Assembly: GCA_963576735.1 (NCBI GenBank)
Contig: OY755176.1
Location: 20,034,125 to 20,098,124, forward strand
Length of the DNA: 64,000 nt
Reading direction: 5' to 3'
From: Bedellia somnulentella
Taxonomy: Eukaryota > Arthropoda > Insecta > Lepidoptera > Bedelliidae
Position numbers and translations under genes: made by a program. Numbering within the stretch: position 1 is the stretch's first letter; every line of letters begins with the position of its first letter. Shown piece by piece: positions 1 through 12,100 of the stretch. The notes below the pieces were generated by a model. The model was not told the DNA's origin and did no database searches. It was given only the letters and a program-made list of their open reading frames with translations.

Positions 1-224
1 ACCGACTCAACTTTGTTGTTCGTAGTCATTTGACAGTGTATTTTTACAAAACAGCCATAGGCCTGCCCTCTAAACAGGGATGCACTGTCCAAGCATAACG
101 TATGAGACAGCGCAGAGAGAACAACAGAGACAGCGCGGATTTTGTTATTTGATTTCTAAAGTATAAATTAACACACATACATAGATATACTCATTGCCAT
201 AAATCTCAAAAAAGAGACAAGATG

Positions 225-345
225 GTAGAAATAAAGTATTGTTGATGATGGGTGTCCAACCGCTCGCCCCAAAACCACTTAAAAAAGCCCCATACCCTTA
301 GTCAACTCTAAGTGACATTCTAAACCGGCACTACATGACAAATCA
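225..345 (-). repeat. Dispersed repeat family A, partial copy
   Basis: Antisense fragment of a roughly 240-bp family recognised by the words for 'gccggcttagaat', 'gtaagaggcgact', 'ggttggagaccc' and 'tagccgtgagtat'. Here only the first half is visible. The family has at least nine copies in the first 19 kb. Origin is unknown to me; a SINE or a non-autonomous DNA element would both fit. Confidence 0.55.
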
Positions 346-1299
346 AATATATGTTAATTTTGACAAATAACAAACTAATCCTTGATTTAACTTCTTCATT
401 TGAACCCGTCTGCGAGACTTCCCAATTCTATGGATCTTTTTTAAATCGGTGCCTGTCATTGACAAAAGATTATAATAATAAACAATAACTAGTGGGTAAC
501 CCTGGCGTGACTACGTCGCGTCCAATAAAATTAGTTTATTTTGAAATTTTCCGGCCAATCACAGCGCAGCTCTTTTGAATTTCTAGTGAATTTTTCTGAT
601 TGGCCGGTTTGTCGATCTCTGATCGACTAAAGCTTGCGTGCGCTTATGACACTCAAGCAAAGTCTATGGGCCAAAATCGGAACTTTCAAATTCTGTAACA
701 ATTAACTTAATCCAGTTACATCAGATGTCTGTGATTTTGTGCACACCACGGCCGCGAACTGTACAAAACGATACCTGAACCAAATTTCTAGCTTAACTCA
801 TCGCGTCACAGGCTTCCGGGCAAGAAAGAGGCTTATAGAAATAATATATAAAGAAGATTATGTATTTTATGTTTTTACTAGTGATATAATTAGTTCACAT
901 TTGTTTTATCTTTGCTGTCCCCTGTCACGTGAGTACACTGTATAAGCAAAACGTGGGTACTCTGAAAGTCTTGTTTAGAATTATTAGTGCCTCTGCCAAC
1001 CTCTCTTCAAGCGTGAACGTTTGAGTTGATTTATGAGTTTTATTAAAATAGATTTAGACGTTTTAGTACTACGTTGAAAACTATGTCGGTTAAATATGGT
1101 GATATTTTGCGTAATAACTTATCGTTACTAAAATTTTGATATTAGTTTAATAGAATTATTATTTATTATTATAATAGAATATTTATTAGGACTTCTAAAT
1201 TCGTGCTGAGCCAATAATCTAAATATCACGTTAGAAGAAGGAAATATTATTTCAGTTTGATTTATTTATTATTAAATTACAAAACATTTCTGCCCCTGG

Positions 1300-1450
1300 G
1301 TGTTTGCAAGTAATTTTTGGGTGATGTGATTGGAGACCCATCACCACCAACCTTTATTTTACAAACTTTTTCCCTCTCAACTTCTAAAAGTGGCAGACGA
1401 AATTTCTTAATCTGAAGCTCTGGCTACCATTTCTAAAGATTTACAGCCAT
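1300..1450 (+). repeat. Dispersed repeat family A, copy
   Basis: Plus-strand 3' half of family A, with 'ttggagacccatcacca' near its start and 'ctctggctacca...ttacagcc' near its end. It abuts the 3' tail of the CR1-like LINE that starts at 1452, so that LINE may have inserted at its edge. Confidence 0.55.
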
Positions 1451-1591
1451 GAATATATTTATTTATTTATTTATTTATTTATTTACATAGAAATAATCTT
1501 TACAGACATGGCCTAATACGATTATTTCTCACATATTTTATTTCCTAATTACATAATACATTCCTAGTTTTTTGAATTTCTACTTTCCTTA

Positions 1592-4573
1592 TTATCTACA
1601 AGTATAACTATCAACATCATAACATAAATAGCGTAGTGCTGTTTTTGTGAAGTCAGTCAGTGAACAGTGGAGAATATCGATCTCCTCATCGACTTGGTTC
1701 AATGCGGCTATAGCCCGCGTTAATGAGTTTTCTCGCAAAAGATTTGTCCGAGACAACGGCACTAGGAGAAGCCGAGCACGCCGTCGTCGCAACGTAGTAT
1801 TTGGAACCTCAACACTCAATACAGTAAGTATAGTGGGATTAAAAATAATTCCTCTTAGAATTTTAAATAGATAAACCATTAGAGTGAGATTTCTTCTGAC
1901 CTCCAATTTGACATACCCCACCATACCCAATATGAACAGAGTAGGGTACATCAACGGGTAGTACGGATAAACACCATACAATTTAAAATACAAAAATCTT
2001 ATAAATTTATTTTGAATTTTCTCCACCATAAGACAATATTTTGTTTCATGTGGAGCCCAGATGACTGCATTAAATTCTAACTTACTTCTCACTAGAGAAT
2101 TATAAAGAGATTTTATAGCATCTATGTTGGTAAAACCCTTAGCCGTGCGCAGCACGAAGCCAAGTGTCCTGAATGCGCTCTTACAAATGTTCACAATGTG
2201 ACTACGAAAAGTTAGGTCCGCACTAATAGTGACCCCGAGGTCACGCACTTCCTGCACCCGCGGTAGCACTACTCCACCAATGTGATACGGGTGGTGGTAT
2301 GGAGCGTGTTGCCTAGTCAGTGTCATAGTGACACATTTACTTAGGTTCAGCTTTAATTTATTTACCCGAGACCATCGCTCTACTGCTTCAATATCATTCT
2401 GCATTCGATGACAATCGTCGGCAGTTTCAATTGGAAGCAGCAACTTCAAGTCATCGGCAAACATAAGACATATCGAGTGCTTAACTACCTTCGGGAGGTC
2501 ATTCACCATGATAATAAACTCAAGGGGGCCCAAATTACTTCCCTGACTAATACCAGAATACGCAGGATATTCGCTAGACGTATATCCAGCATAGTCCACG
2601 TATTGGCGGCGGTTACCTAAATACTTAGCAAAAAAATTCAAGGAATGTGGCGTGAATCCCATTTTTGCTAGCTTTCCAAGAATTATATCTCCATCTACAG
2701 TATCGAATGCCTTTTTAAAATCGAAGTACGATACGTCTACGCTATTGCCAGAATCTACCTGAGGAACCACGTGACTCATAAAATTCAAAAGATTGCTGGT
2801 GGTACTATGATAGGGTCTAAACCCATGCTGGCTATTTGTTATTAGCCCAGCTATCTCCCCGTATATTCGTTGTTGTAAAGCGGATTCGAATACTTTTGCG
2901 AATGCGGTAAGCACAGCTACAGGTCGATAATCCTGGACATTCGAACTTACTTTACCTTTTGGGACCGGAACCACTCGTGTAACTTTCCAAAAGTCCGGAA
3001 ACGTCGCCTCCGACAGGCAAAGGTTATATATATGCAAGAGTGGATCTTCCAGAACGGCACGACAGTCCTTAACAACGAACCCCGGTATCCCGTCCGGCCC
3101 GGCCGACGTCTTGGCGGGCAGGCGAGCCAGCGCGCGGTGCACGTCGTCGCGGCTGAGCGCGGTGAGATGCACGCGCGCCGCCGCGCCCGCCGCCGCCGCG
3201 TCCGCCGCCATCGCGTGCGGGACACTAAGGCTTGCCGGGCTCTCCGCATACACAGAACTGAAAAACTTTGATAACGCATGAGCGCTTTCCTTTTCCGATA
3301 GCACCGATCCGTTCTCACTGATGACAGATTTATTCAAATTAACCCTTTTTGAACTAACAAATTTCCAAAATAATTTCGGTTCCTTCGATAGTAAATATTG
3401 AATGCGGTTTTCGTAATTTCGATTAGCAACCCGTAAATCTATCTTTAATTTAGCCCTAACCACTGAGAACTTATTGTAATCACATTGTGAACCTGTCCTT
3501 TTGAACAACCTATGTAGTTTAGCTTTTAGAGCAATGTCGCGTTTTATTTCAGGTGTATACCACTCGAGATATGAATACCTGGGGCAGCCTGAATAACGCT
3601 TTTTCTGAGGAACGCAGTCATCTACTATTCTATTTATGATAGTGTAAAAATAATTGAGAGCTTCATTTGAATCTTTAATACAATAGAGGTCGGTCCAGTC
3701 AGTCAGTAATAACTTCGAATATAGGGATGAAAAATCTGCTCTGCGAAAATTCCACTCACGTTTAAACGTGGTGTTTGTAATTGAGTTACGCTGCGACGGC
3801 GGCGCCGACGACGACCCCGCGCCCTCGTCATCGCTACCACGGATGCAACACAGTGTCACTTCCAAAGGCGGGTGGTGCGCATCTACACTCACAAGAGGCT
3901 CACTAGACAGCGTTACGCTCTCACATATGCCTTCCAACGCACCGAGGACTAGGTCTAGGCAGCGCTCGTTTTTATTTAAGATGGTATTCATCTGGCTGAC
4001 TCCACAATAAGCTTTAAAATATTCATAATAATTAATTATATCTATTGAACACGAATACATATTAAAATCCCCTACAACTAACAATTTATTTTTATATTTA
4101 AAAGATAACTGCTCAATAATTTCAAACAATTTGAAATAATTGTAATTAGTGCTTTTAGGTGGGATATAAACAACACATATTACGAACAAAAACCGACTTT
4201 TTCGAAGTACCCTCGCTGTAATTATTTCAAACGAGTAATCGTCGACGCTCGTGTCTCCCGGCACCTGCACTCGGCGGATTTCGTAATCGGGCGTGGCCAC
4301 TAACATCGCGCCGCCCAATTTTCTCCCGTCGTTACGATCACACCGAAGAATTTTGTATCCAGTGGGAACCAATTCGGCGTCAAAAATGGATTCAGTACAA
4401 CTCGTTTCGGTGATAGCGAATAATACTGCAGACGATGTTAAAATATTATTTTTAAATTCTTCCAACTTAGTTCTAAGTCCTCTCACGTTTTGGTAAAACA
4501 AAAGAATTTTTTTTATTGTTTTAGTCTTTTGCACGTTGGTTTCGAAACCAAACCCATTCGGCGAGCCTAACAT
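1592..4573 (-). CDS. LINE ORF2 endonuclease-reverse transcriptase (CR1-like)
   Basis: 993-residue open frame. The N-terminal endonuclease begins near residue 27 with a YQNVRGLRTK motif, has VVGDFN near residue 165 and a D-A-H-H catalytic-type motif near 230. The RT follows: AGPDGIPGF near 490, the palm motif YFDFKKAFDTVDG near 615, GISQGSNLGPL near 675 and FADDLKLL near 705. Family knowledge: this protein nicks the target and primes cDNA synthesis from the element's RNA. ISQG replaces the commoner VPQG. The ATG at 4573 overlaps the end of the shifted ORF1 frame by about 50 bases, suggesting coupled expression. No nonsense codon is seen. Confidence 0.85.
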   Translation of the reverse strand: MLGSPNGFGFETNVQKTKTIKKILLFYQNVRGLRTKLEEFKNNILTSSAVLFAITETSCTESIFDAELVPTGYKILRCDRNDGRKLGGAMLVATPDYEIRRVQVPGDTSVDDYSFEIITARVLRKSRFLFVICVVYIPPKSTNYNYFKLFEIIEQLSFKYKNKLLVVGDFNMYSCSIDIINYYEYFKAYCGVSQMNTILNKNERCLDLVLGALEGICESVTLSSEPLVSVDAHHPPLEVTLCCIRGSDDEGAGSSSAPPSQRNSITNTTFKREWNFRRADFSSLYSKLLLTDWTDLYCIKDSNEALNYFYTIINRIVDDCVPQKKRYSGCPRYSYLEWYTPEIKRDIALKAKLHRLFKRTGSQCDYNKFSVVRAKLKIDLRVANRNYENRIQYLLSKEPKLFWKFVSSKRVNLNKSVISENGSVLSEKESAHALSKFFSSVYAESPASLSVPHAMAADAAAAGAAARVHLTALSRDDVHRALARLPAKTSAGPDGIPGFVVKDCRAVLEDPLLHIYNLCLSEATFPDFWKVTRVVPVPKGKVSSNVQDYRPVAVLTAFAKVFESALQQRIYGEIAGLITNSQHGFRPYHSTTSNLLNFMSHVVPQVDSGNSVDVSYFDFKKAFDTVDGDIILGKLAKMGFTPHSLNFFAKYLGNRRQYVDYAGYTSSEYPAYSGISQGSNLGPLEFIIMVNDLPKVVKHSICLMFADDLKLLLPIETADDCHRMQNDIEAVERWSRVNKLKLNLSKCVTMTLTRQHAPYHHPYHIGGVVLPRVQEVRDLGVTISADLTFRSHIVNICKSAFRTLGFVLRTAKGFTNIDAIKSLYNSLVRSKLEFNAVIWAPHETKYCLMVEKIQNKFIRFLYFKLYGVYPYYPLMYPTLFILGMVGYVKLEVRRNLTLMVYLFKILRGIIFNPTILTVLSVEVPNTTLRRRRARLLLVPLSRTNLLRENSLTRAIAALNQVDEEIDILHCSLTDFTKTALRYLCYDVDSYTCR

Positions 4574-5650
4574 CTACTGGCCATTTTTCTTGATTGCATA
4601 CCTCATCGTATTTGGATTCAGGGATCCCAATTATATAAGAAACATAATCTCTTTCAGTTTTTAACTTTATTTTTTCCACTTTAAACTCCTTTTCTTTACC
4701 AATGATATTTTCAATATGATTTCTTATATTTTCATCCGTTGTAGTCTTTTTTAAACCCCATACATGCAGATACTTTTTCTGTTCAACGCCCTCAATTCCA
4801 GCTATAGAAGAACATCCGCCTTTTATTATATTCGTTCTATTATGAACTCTTTTCTGTTTTTTTCCTTAGTTTTCGTGGCCACAGCTGCATAGCTTATGAT
4901 ACCACTAGCATTATCTTTCTGTCCCTTTTTAACCGATACTTGCGCGGTCACTGGCTGCGATTGCGCGTGCGCCTTCAGTGCCACATCTATTCTCTCGCTT
5001 GGCGGCAATGTCGATTGTTGGTTTACTAGCGTCCGTTCGATGTTAGATACGACAACATTGTCATAACTCGAGCCAGCCCTATGCATTGACATTTCAGTTT
5101 TCAGTTTTTGAACCTCAGATTGCAGCCTGCGACACTCATTTTTAGTACTTTCTAACTCCGTACGAAGACGAGTGTTCTCCAATAATGTCTCCAGTTTCTC
5201 GTTAATAATCTTAGTGAGCCTCTCCTCAAGTGAATTCATTTTTGTAGTTATTGTGTGGTTTAAAACTTCAGTGATGTTAATAAGTGCTTTGCTCACCTCA
5301 CTCGATTCGGCGTTAATATGATTGTCACTCTTGGACACCTGTTGATTCGGAGATGTAGTTAATACATCCTCACATGACATGTTGGTGGTGTTTATAGTCA
5401 TATCCAAATTAACAAAGTTGTCCTCCATCCTGGCAGGCCTAGCTCCCCTCACCGGAGTGTCATCCGTCACTACAATCCTTCGGGTCACATTGGTACAGTC
5501 CCGACAACGATACCTTCTTATCTCTGCCTCATGTTCCCGGAACTGGGCTGACGTTATGTTTAGGCAGCAGTAGTGGTAACCTCCTTTACACGAATTACAT
5601 TGCACCAATTCAAAATCTTCAACCGCCCTTTTGCAAACAACGCAGTTCAT
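4521..5650 (-). CDS. LINE ORF1 with PHD finger; needs a -1 frame change
   Basis: I start at the ATG at 5650 because the longer frame opens with TTG. Residues 1-50 have cysteine pairs and an H-x2-C arrangement (CVVCKR, CNSCKGGYHYCC, CRDC) of a PHD-like finger, followed near residues 145-195 by a coiled coil. Frame 0 stops at 4826. A -1 shift at 4856-4862, where the minus strand reads A AAA AAC, opens a frame to 4521 encoding YLHVWGLKKT and GIPESKYDEV...KWP, the usual C-terminal domain of CR1-type ORF1 proteins. Either a one-base indel in the A7 run broke the gene, or the heptamer is a true slippery site. Role by family: RNA-binding partner of ORF2. Confidence 0.7.
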
Positions 5651-6141
5651 GTCTAACGTTTTTTCCGTTTTCACAAACAAACACTATTATTTCGCATTAT
5701 CTTCATTTACAGAGTACACACGATATATGTAAACTAATGTTATAGAAGAATTATGCACTTAAAAACTGTTTTAAACAAAATAATGATTTAATTACGCGGA
5801 GCTCAACTCATTCGATTTAAATCGTTACATTGAGTATATTTACGTATGTATGTTCTAAATTTAAGAAGCTGAAGACTACTACGATGCGATTTCCTTTTTT
5901 TTGGCTAAATCAGTTTGTAGATATTATATTCTGACATCGTTAATATGGAATTATTATTTTTACCGTAATGAAATACCTTATTCTACGGAACCCCAAAAGA
6001 TGAATTAATCTGCAAGATACTTCGCTGCGATGGAACTCACTGCAGTATGTAACTAATGTAATCGTAGTTATTGAGTAACGTCATAGCTTCCCAGCTATTT
6101 AAAGGCGAACAATATTGTCTATTTGCCATAAAATAAGAAAC

Positions 6142-9100
6142 ATGTTGAAGTTTGTTTCACGTTTCGAGGACCCCGACTTTCCCTTTTTTGGACTTAACAT
6201 GAGTTTAATTCGGTTCGGAGGACTAGTTTTTCCTGCTTCGACACCGAAACGATGTCTGCTAATAATTTTATTTTTGAGTCAGCTTTGCTTTTTGACTGCG
6301 CAGGTTTACGACATGTGTCTAACTTACAGGGATGTAAATCTTTTATCGGAAAACTTAAAGATATCATTTATAAATTTTCTTATCGTACTTAAAACTTTCA
6401 CGTTTTTATCAGCTCGAAAAGTATGGCTCGGTATATTTGAGTATACTGTTCGGTGCGACCACGCTGTGATCACGTCTCAACAGAACGAAGATATAAAAAT
6501 TTGGAAAGCAAATATGAGAGTCGGTAAATTATTGACGATCTCTATTTGGATCTCGTATATTTCATCGATAGTTACCATACTATCACAAAATGTGTGGCGA
6601 TTTACTTCGGAGGAATATCGGAACGCCGTCTTCTCCAAAGCGGAACCTTTTCTTCTACCATATAGATCTTGGATGCCTTTTAACTTTTACACATTAACAG
6701 GTAACTATTGTTCTTGGTTTGTCCTGTATTTTAATGAAAAGCGTCCGTTTGGAGTGAGGAGTAAATGAGAGAAGACTACATTATTATCGACATATTTTAG
6801 TTTTATTGCTTAAAATGGTAGTAATATAATCATACAGCTCTTATGGGTAGGCTTTCCCGAGGTGGACCGATAACTTGGTGAAAGTCGTGAAAAGCCTATG
6901 AATAAGTAAACAAATAGTTTAATACCATAAACAGAAATTTTGAAAATTATTTAAATTTTCCCGGTCATTTAAATTTTCGCGGTTGTCGTAAGAGGCGACT
7001 CAGGAAATTCGGACTTTTTAAGAGGTTGTCGGATCTCCAACCACAACAACGTTGGACAACCTTCATTTATTACTCAAGTTCTAAAAGTGGCTGAGAAATT
7101 TATATTTTTTCATACTATATTCATACATTCAGACTCCAGACTACTGACTTGAATATATTCTCTATTTTATCAGAATCTCCATCCTCCTCTACTGACTGCA
7201 TAATAGTGAAGTTCAACTCCTTAGGTTACGTGGGCAACTGGCTGCTGCAGGTGGCGGTGTCGTCGTACGCGCTGACCGTGATGATCGCGTTCGACTCCGG
7301 CGCGGGCGTCTTGCTCATCTTCTTCACCACGCAGCTGCAGCTGCTCAACAACCACTGCCAGAGAATATTCGACGACGACGACCGACAGAACGTTAGACGT
7401 AATATTTTGATATGTCACCAAAAGTATTGTGAAATTAAAAGGTAAACATAATCTTGATTAATTAAGGTATCCGACCAAAATCATTTTATGTTCAATGTTG
7501 CCAACATCATGTTATGTAAAATGTTGCCAAGAGGAGACCATATGACTTGCTCTGTCAAAAAGATATAAAATCCCATTAAAAAGGCAATCTTCTAACTATC
7601 CTAGGCCTATTTGTACAAACTCTACACCATATTAAAATATGTGGTTTATAGAATAATATTTTTTCCTTTTTTAGCTGTGTAGTGTCGGCTTAGAATAGCA
7701 CTACCCCATTTCTTCCGGTGGGTGTACGTAAGAGGCGACTAACGGACTTGGGGCTTTGTAAGGGATTTTTGGGCGATGCGGTTGGAGACCCATCACCAAC
7801 AACCTTTATTCTACCATCTTTTCTCCACTCAACTTCCAAAAGTGGCTGTGGAATTTCTAATTTCTCAGCTCTGGCTACCCCTTTTAGGGATTTATAGCCG
7901 TGAGTATATGTATGTATGTATGTTTTTCCTTTAAATAGATATTGGAGCTTTTAAAGTGAACTATGACCAACCATATTTATTTTACAATCTTTATCCCACT
8001 CAAGTTCCAAAAGTGGCTGAAGAATTTCTTATACTGAAGCTCTAGCTACTAGAGATTATTAACCGTGACGTAATTAATAAAGTTAGTCGCGATATTTCTA
8101 CCCATGCACCTAGTCAGTATGACTCCATCATCAACACTACAATATCTTATACTACGAGTACTTAACTAGACTTTTTTGTACATGAAAACTCATGTGAGAA
8201 TTTCATCACCTGCGGGACCCGAACATCTCAGTTGGCAGAGCGACCGGGGCGTATACCCGGATGTCGTGGTTTCGAGTCCTGCCGGCGTCGAAATTTTTCT
8301 TTCCTTAATTGATTACGACGAGTACTTGTCACTCTCCGCAGAGTGGTGGCGCAGTTCAACAAGCAGATGTCTCCGGTGATGTTCCTGTACTGCTCGCTGG
8401 CGTCCGTGTGTCTGTGCGTGTGCACCTACCAGGTCACGGTGAGTAGCTACTCTTACTTGGGAATTTGGTAAAACATTATGCCACATCATTCAATGCAACC
8501 CACTAATTAATGTCGGCTGAAAACCAGCGTGTCTCGGAACGGTCTGAGTCCCGTTCCAGACACACATGCTGAGACGATACCCTTTTGGCAATGTACATTT
8601 ATTTCTTTTCATGTTTTTTTTTCTCTTTTTTTATCTTTGTGTTTTTATTCTTATTACGTTTCATTTTGTTTTTGTGTGTGTTTGTTAATTTGCCAAATAA
8701 ATGTCTTTTACTTTTTTTTTACTTTTAATTCAGTTATGAAAACCTATTGGTGGCATTTTGAAGGGATAGGGGTGTATGCTTAAATGTTTAAAACTATGCA
8801 ACGGATTTTAATGCATTTTTTAATAGATCGAGTGATTAAAGCAGAAGGTTTGAATGCACAATAACATTAAATAGTGGGAAACCCAACCAAATACATCAGT
8901 ATTATGAAATGCCATATAAATTTCCTGCCATCACTGAATCTACTATAAAGAAATCTTGGTCAGATCATATTTTCATCGAAACCACCACAAAATCAATCGG
9001 CATCGTATGCGACCCTGACGTTTCGACTGTTAATGTAAAAGAAGCTAGTTTAGGTTTAATGGGGTATTTAGTCGGTTGGATGCGCCTAGAGATTCATCAC

Positions 9101-12100
9101 CATTCTTGAGTTTTTAATAGAGATAATAAATCTACCATTAAAAATATATATAGAAATAAATGAAACAGTATTATATTATTTTGTATGTAGTGCCGGCTTA
9201 GAATATCAATACCTCGTTCTACCCACGCGTGTCGTAAGAGGCGACTAAGAGTATGGGGCTTTTTAAGTAGTTTTTGGGCGATGCAGTTGGAGTCCAACCA
9301 ACAATCACCAAAGATACTTTTTCTATCATCTTGTCCCCTATAAGCTACCAAATGTGGCTGAGGAGCTTCTAGCTCTGAAGCTCTGGCTACCATTTTTTGG
9401 GATTTATGTCCGTGAGTATATTTATGTATTCTGTATTATTTTCTATAGAGTATTAATCAATAAGTAGAGCTGCTGAAACAATGCTTGTTTCCAATCAGGG
9501 GTAGGTTTTAAACAATTAAATTATTAATAAGACTGTATAATTTAGTCACTTACAGAGGACGCTGTCGAAAAATATGCGGCAATAGTGTTTACCTGGGGGC
9601 AACTACTGGAATTGTTCATCATGTGCTGGTTTGCCAACGATTTGCATTACGAGGTTAGATTATATTTAAATAAATAATTTATTCTATTTTACTTTTACTA
9701 ATACATTTGAACATCACATCATTATCACCTGGTGTTTAGAGTTCATATATTTTGTTCAAATACACTGACTTGAAATCTGCATAAAAAATCACCTGGCAGT
9801 AAAAACTTGTATTCTTTTCTCGTCTCCACATTGAAATCAGATTTAAAATTAAATGTCTAATGACTAAAAGTGTTGTTTGTAGATCATCAGCTCAACCGTA
9901 GTAGCGCAGTTGGTAGAACACCCCTTATTGTGCAGACGATGAGGGTTTCAATCCCCGGGTCGGGCTTACACCAATTTGTCTTTTTTAAAGTTTTTTTTTT
10001 CAGAAGGTAGTTGGTACAATAACACGAAAAATATTTAGCTCCCAATTAATAAATATAATTAATGGTATATTATCGCTAATAATTAATTTTTCTAACTTTG
10101 AAATATAGTGTATGAGTTCATAGTTCAAGTGTTAAAAGAAAAGTGAAGAAAAGTTAAGTGATCTTCGAGAGACAAGCACTAAAAAGTTCTAACGGTTTTT
10201 CTCCAAAACCCAAACCAATTGTTGGTTTGCCAGTTCTCTTTGTTCCGACGAACTTGGTAACACAACGCTACAGAGCCAAGCGAGAATCGCTCTAACAGGA
10301 TTGCAATAAGATAATTATTTGAATAAAAAATCAATATGTACTGCACGGCCTGTAACGTACAAATAGAATTGGGAGAACAGATTCGTTGCACGAAAATGTC
10401 ATTTATATTTTCATTTCTCATGCCTACATATGAAAACAGCATACTATATGAGCCATAAACAGCGTTTGGATGAATCTTGGGTATGTCCCAACTGTACAAA
10501 CATAACTCATAGAATAAATAGAAATGACAGCACACCAGTGAGATCACAGTTTGAGACCCGTATAGACCTCAATATGTCGATCGAGGAAAACCCACCAAGT
10601 TTGAATATTACAGCCTGTATTAATGCACCAAACTTAATCTTAAATAAAACACCCGAGCAACGATATCAAATTTCTACTAGGAGTAATCACGAGGATTTGA
10701 TAATGGATTTAAGCAACCTCATCGAACAAAAACTAGGAGAAATGAAAGTGGATATCCTATCAGACCTACGAGACACAATTATAACAGAAATAAAAAAAAA
10801 CATCCATGGCTATCCAAAAAAACCTATCAAATGAATTATCTTCTTTCGGAGAACAACAAAACAGACTTAAACACGAATTTGAAAATCTAGAATTGAGAGT
10901 GAAAGAATTGGAACATAAAAACAATCAGATGACAGAGGAATTAAAAAAAAACACAAAATTTACAGTCACCAATACTCCAAATGAAAAATAATCAGCATTA
11001 TGATTATTTTTCATTTTAGTTCAGACTCCGAAAATAACAAAAAGTTAGTAATTTTCAAAGTACCCGAAAGCCAGTATGAAACGGAAGAAGAATTACACGA
11101 CTATGTTATACATTTATTTTATGAAACTATTAATGTGGATTTAACTGGATACATAGAAGAAATAAAAAGAATTGGCCGCTCGAGATCCATTAACAACGAG
11201 CGCCCAATAGTGATAGAACTAATAAGTAAGCGTATGCGCAAAATTCATCGGCGGAGGTAGCAGCGACACTGTCTCCTAACAATAACAAAGTGGCGGCGGC
11301 GGCGGCGGCAGCGCCAGTAACTCGCAGCTCTCCCCAATCTCAAAATAACATTACTTTTCGCAACTCACAGAGACATTAAATTCCTTTTCCAGAATATGCA
11401 AAGCCTTTATAGTAAAAGAGATCTACTAGACGAATATCTTGACAGCGAACCAGTTAATTTTGATGCTGTATGTGTATCAGAGTCCTGGATTTCAGAAGAA
11501 AAACTTGATCTCATCAACATAAACAACTACAACGTCGCAACTTCGTCTTGCCGCAAGGAACGCGTCGGCGGCGGAGTATGTATCATAGCACGTAACAATC
11601 TTATAGTCTCACCCATTGAAGAAATATCAAAAATGTCAGTAGAGTATTTAATTGAGGTTTGTGCAATCTATATATCTGTGTGTAACACCGTAATTATAAA
11701 TTTATACTGGAATGGAAGAGAGGTTGAAGTATTTTTCACACGGTTAGTTAATATAATGGAAATCTGTTTAAAAAAATATCACAAAAAACTTATAATACTG
11801 GGAGGCGATTTTAACATTAACGTCTTAGAAAACTCAAAAGATACCAAGTTATTAATGGATACTATGGCATTATATAATTTTCAACAAATAATAAAAGAAC
11901 CTACCCGTATCATGAAGACCACTGCCATTTGTATTGATCTTATATTTATAAATTTCTCCCAAAATGTCGTAACCCACTCGGTGACGGAATTAGGTTTTTC
12001 AGACCATAGAGGTATTATATTGTCAATGAAATGTGAACTGACAAAAAAACCTGAGTGGACAGTGTATAAACGCATATTCAGTAAAAATAATATGTTAAAA

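Larger units (their letters stand above)
1..1450. other. Non-coding, repeat-rich flank
   Basis: I see no convincing gene here; open frames are short and lack family resemblance. Two stretches resemble sequence elsewhere in the window. Around 26-110 and 900-1060 there are blocks with words such as 'acactgt..aagcaaaacgtgggtactctgaa' that recur near 15745-15930. About 225-345 (minus) and 1300-1450 (plus) belong to a dispersed short repeat family described separately. The rest is AT-rich sequence without visible structure. Confidence 0.6.
1452..5800 (-). mobile_element. CR1-like non-LTR retrotransposon, nearly complete
   Basis: A minus-strand LINE. Its 3' end is a run of TTTA/ATTT units at about 1452-1487 (plus-strand view), followed by a short 3' UTR, ORF2 (1592-4573) and ORF1 (about 5650 down to 4521). 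The order PHD-finger/coiled-coil ORF1 then apurinic-type endonuclease plus reverse transcriptase ORF2 is typical of the CR1/Jockey group. The 5' boundary is not marked; about 5700-5880 is an estimate. ORF2 is uninterrupted, so the copy is young compared with other LINEs in the window. Its only visible lesion is a one-base frame change in ORF1, which may instead be programmed. Confidence 0.85.

Noticed and set aside
11291..11312. GGC triplet run as a coding poly-Gly tract
   Set aside because: It lies between broken LINE ORFs and has no intact reading frame.
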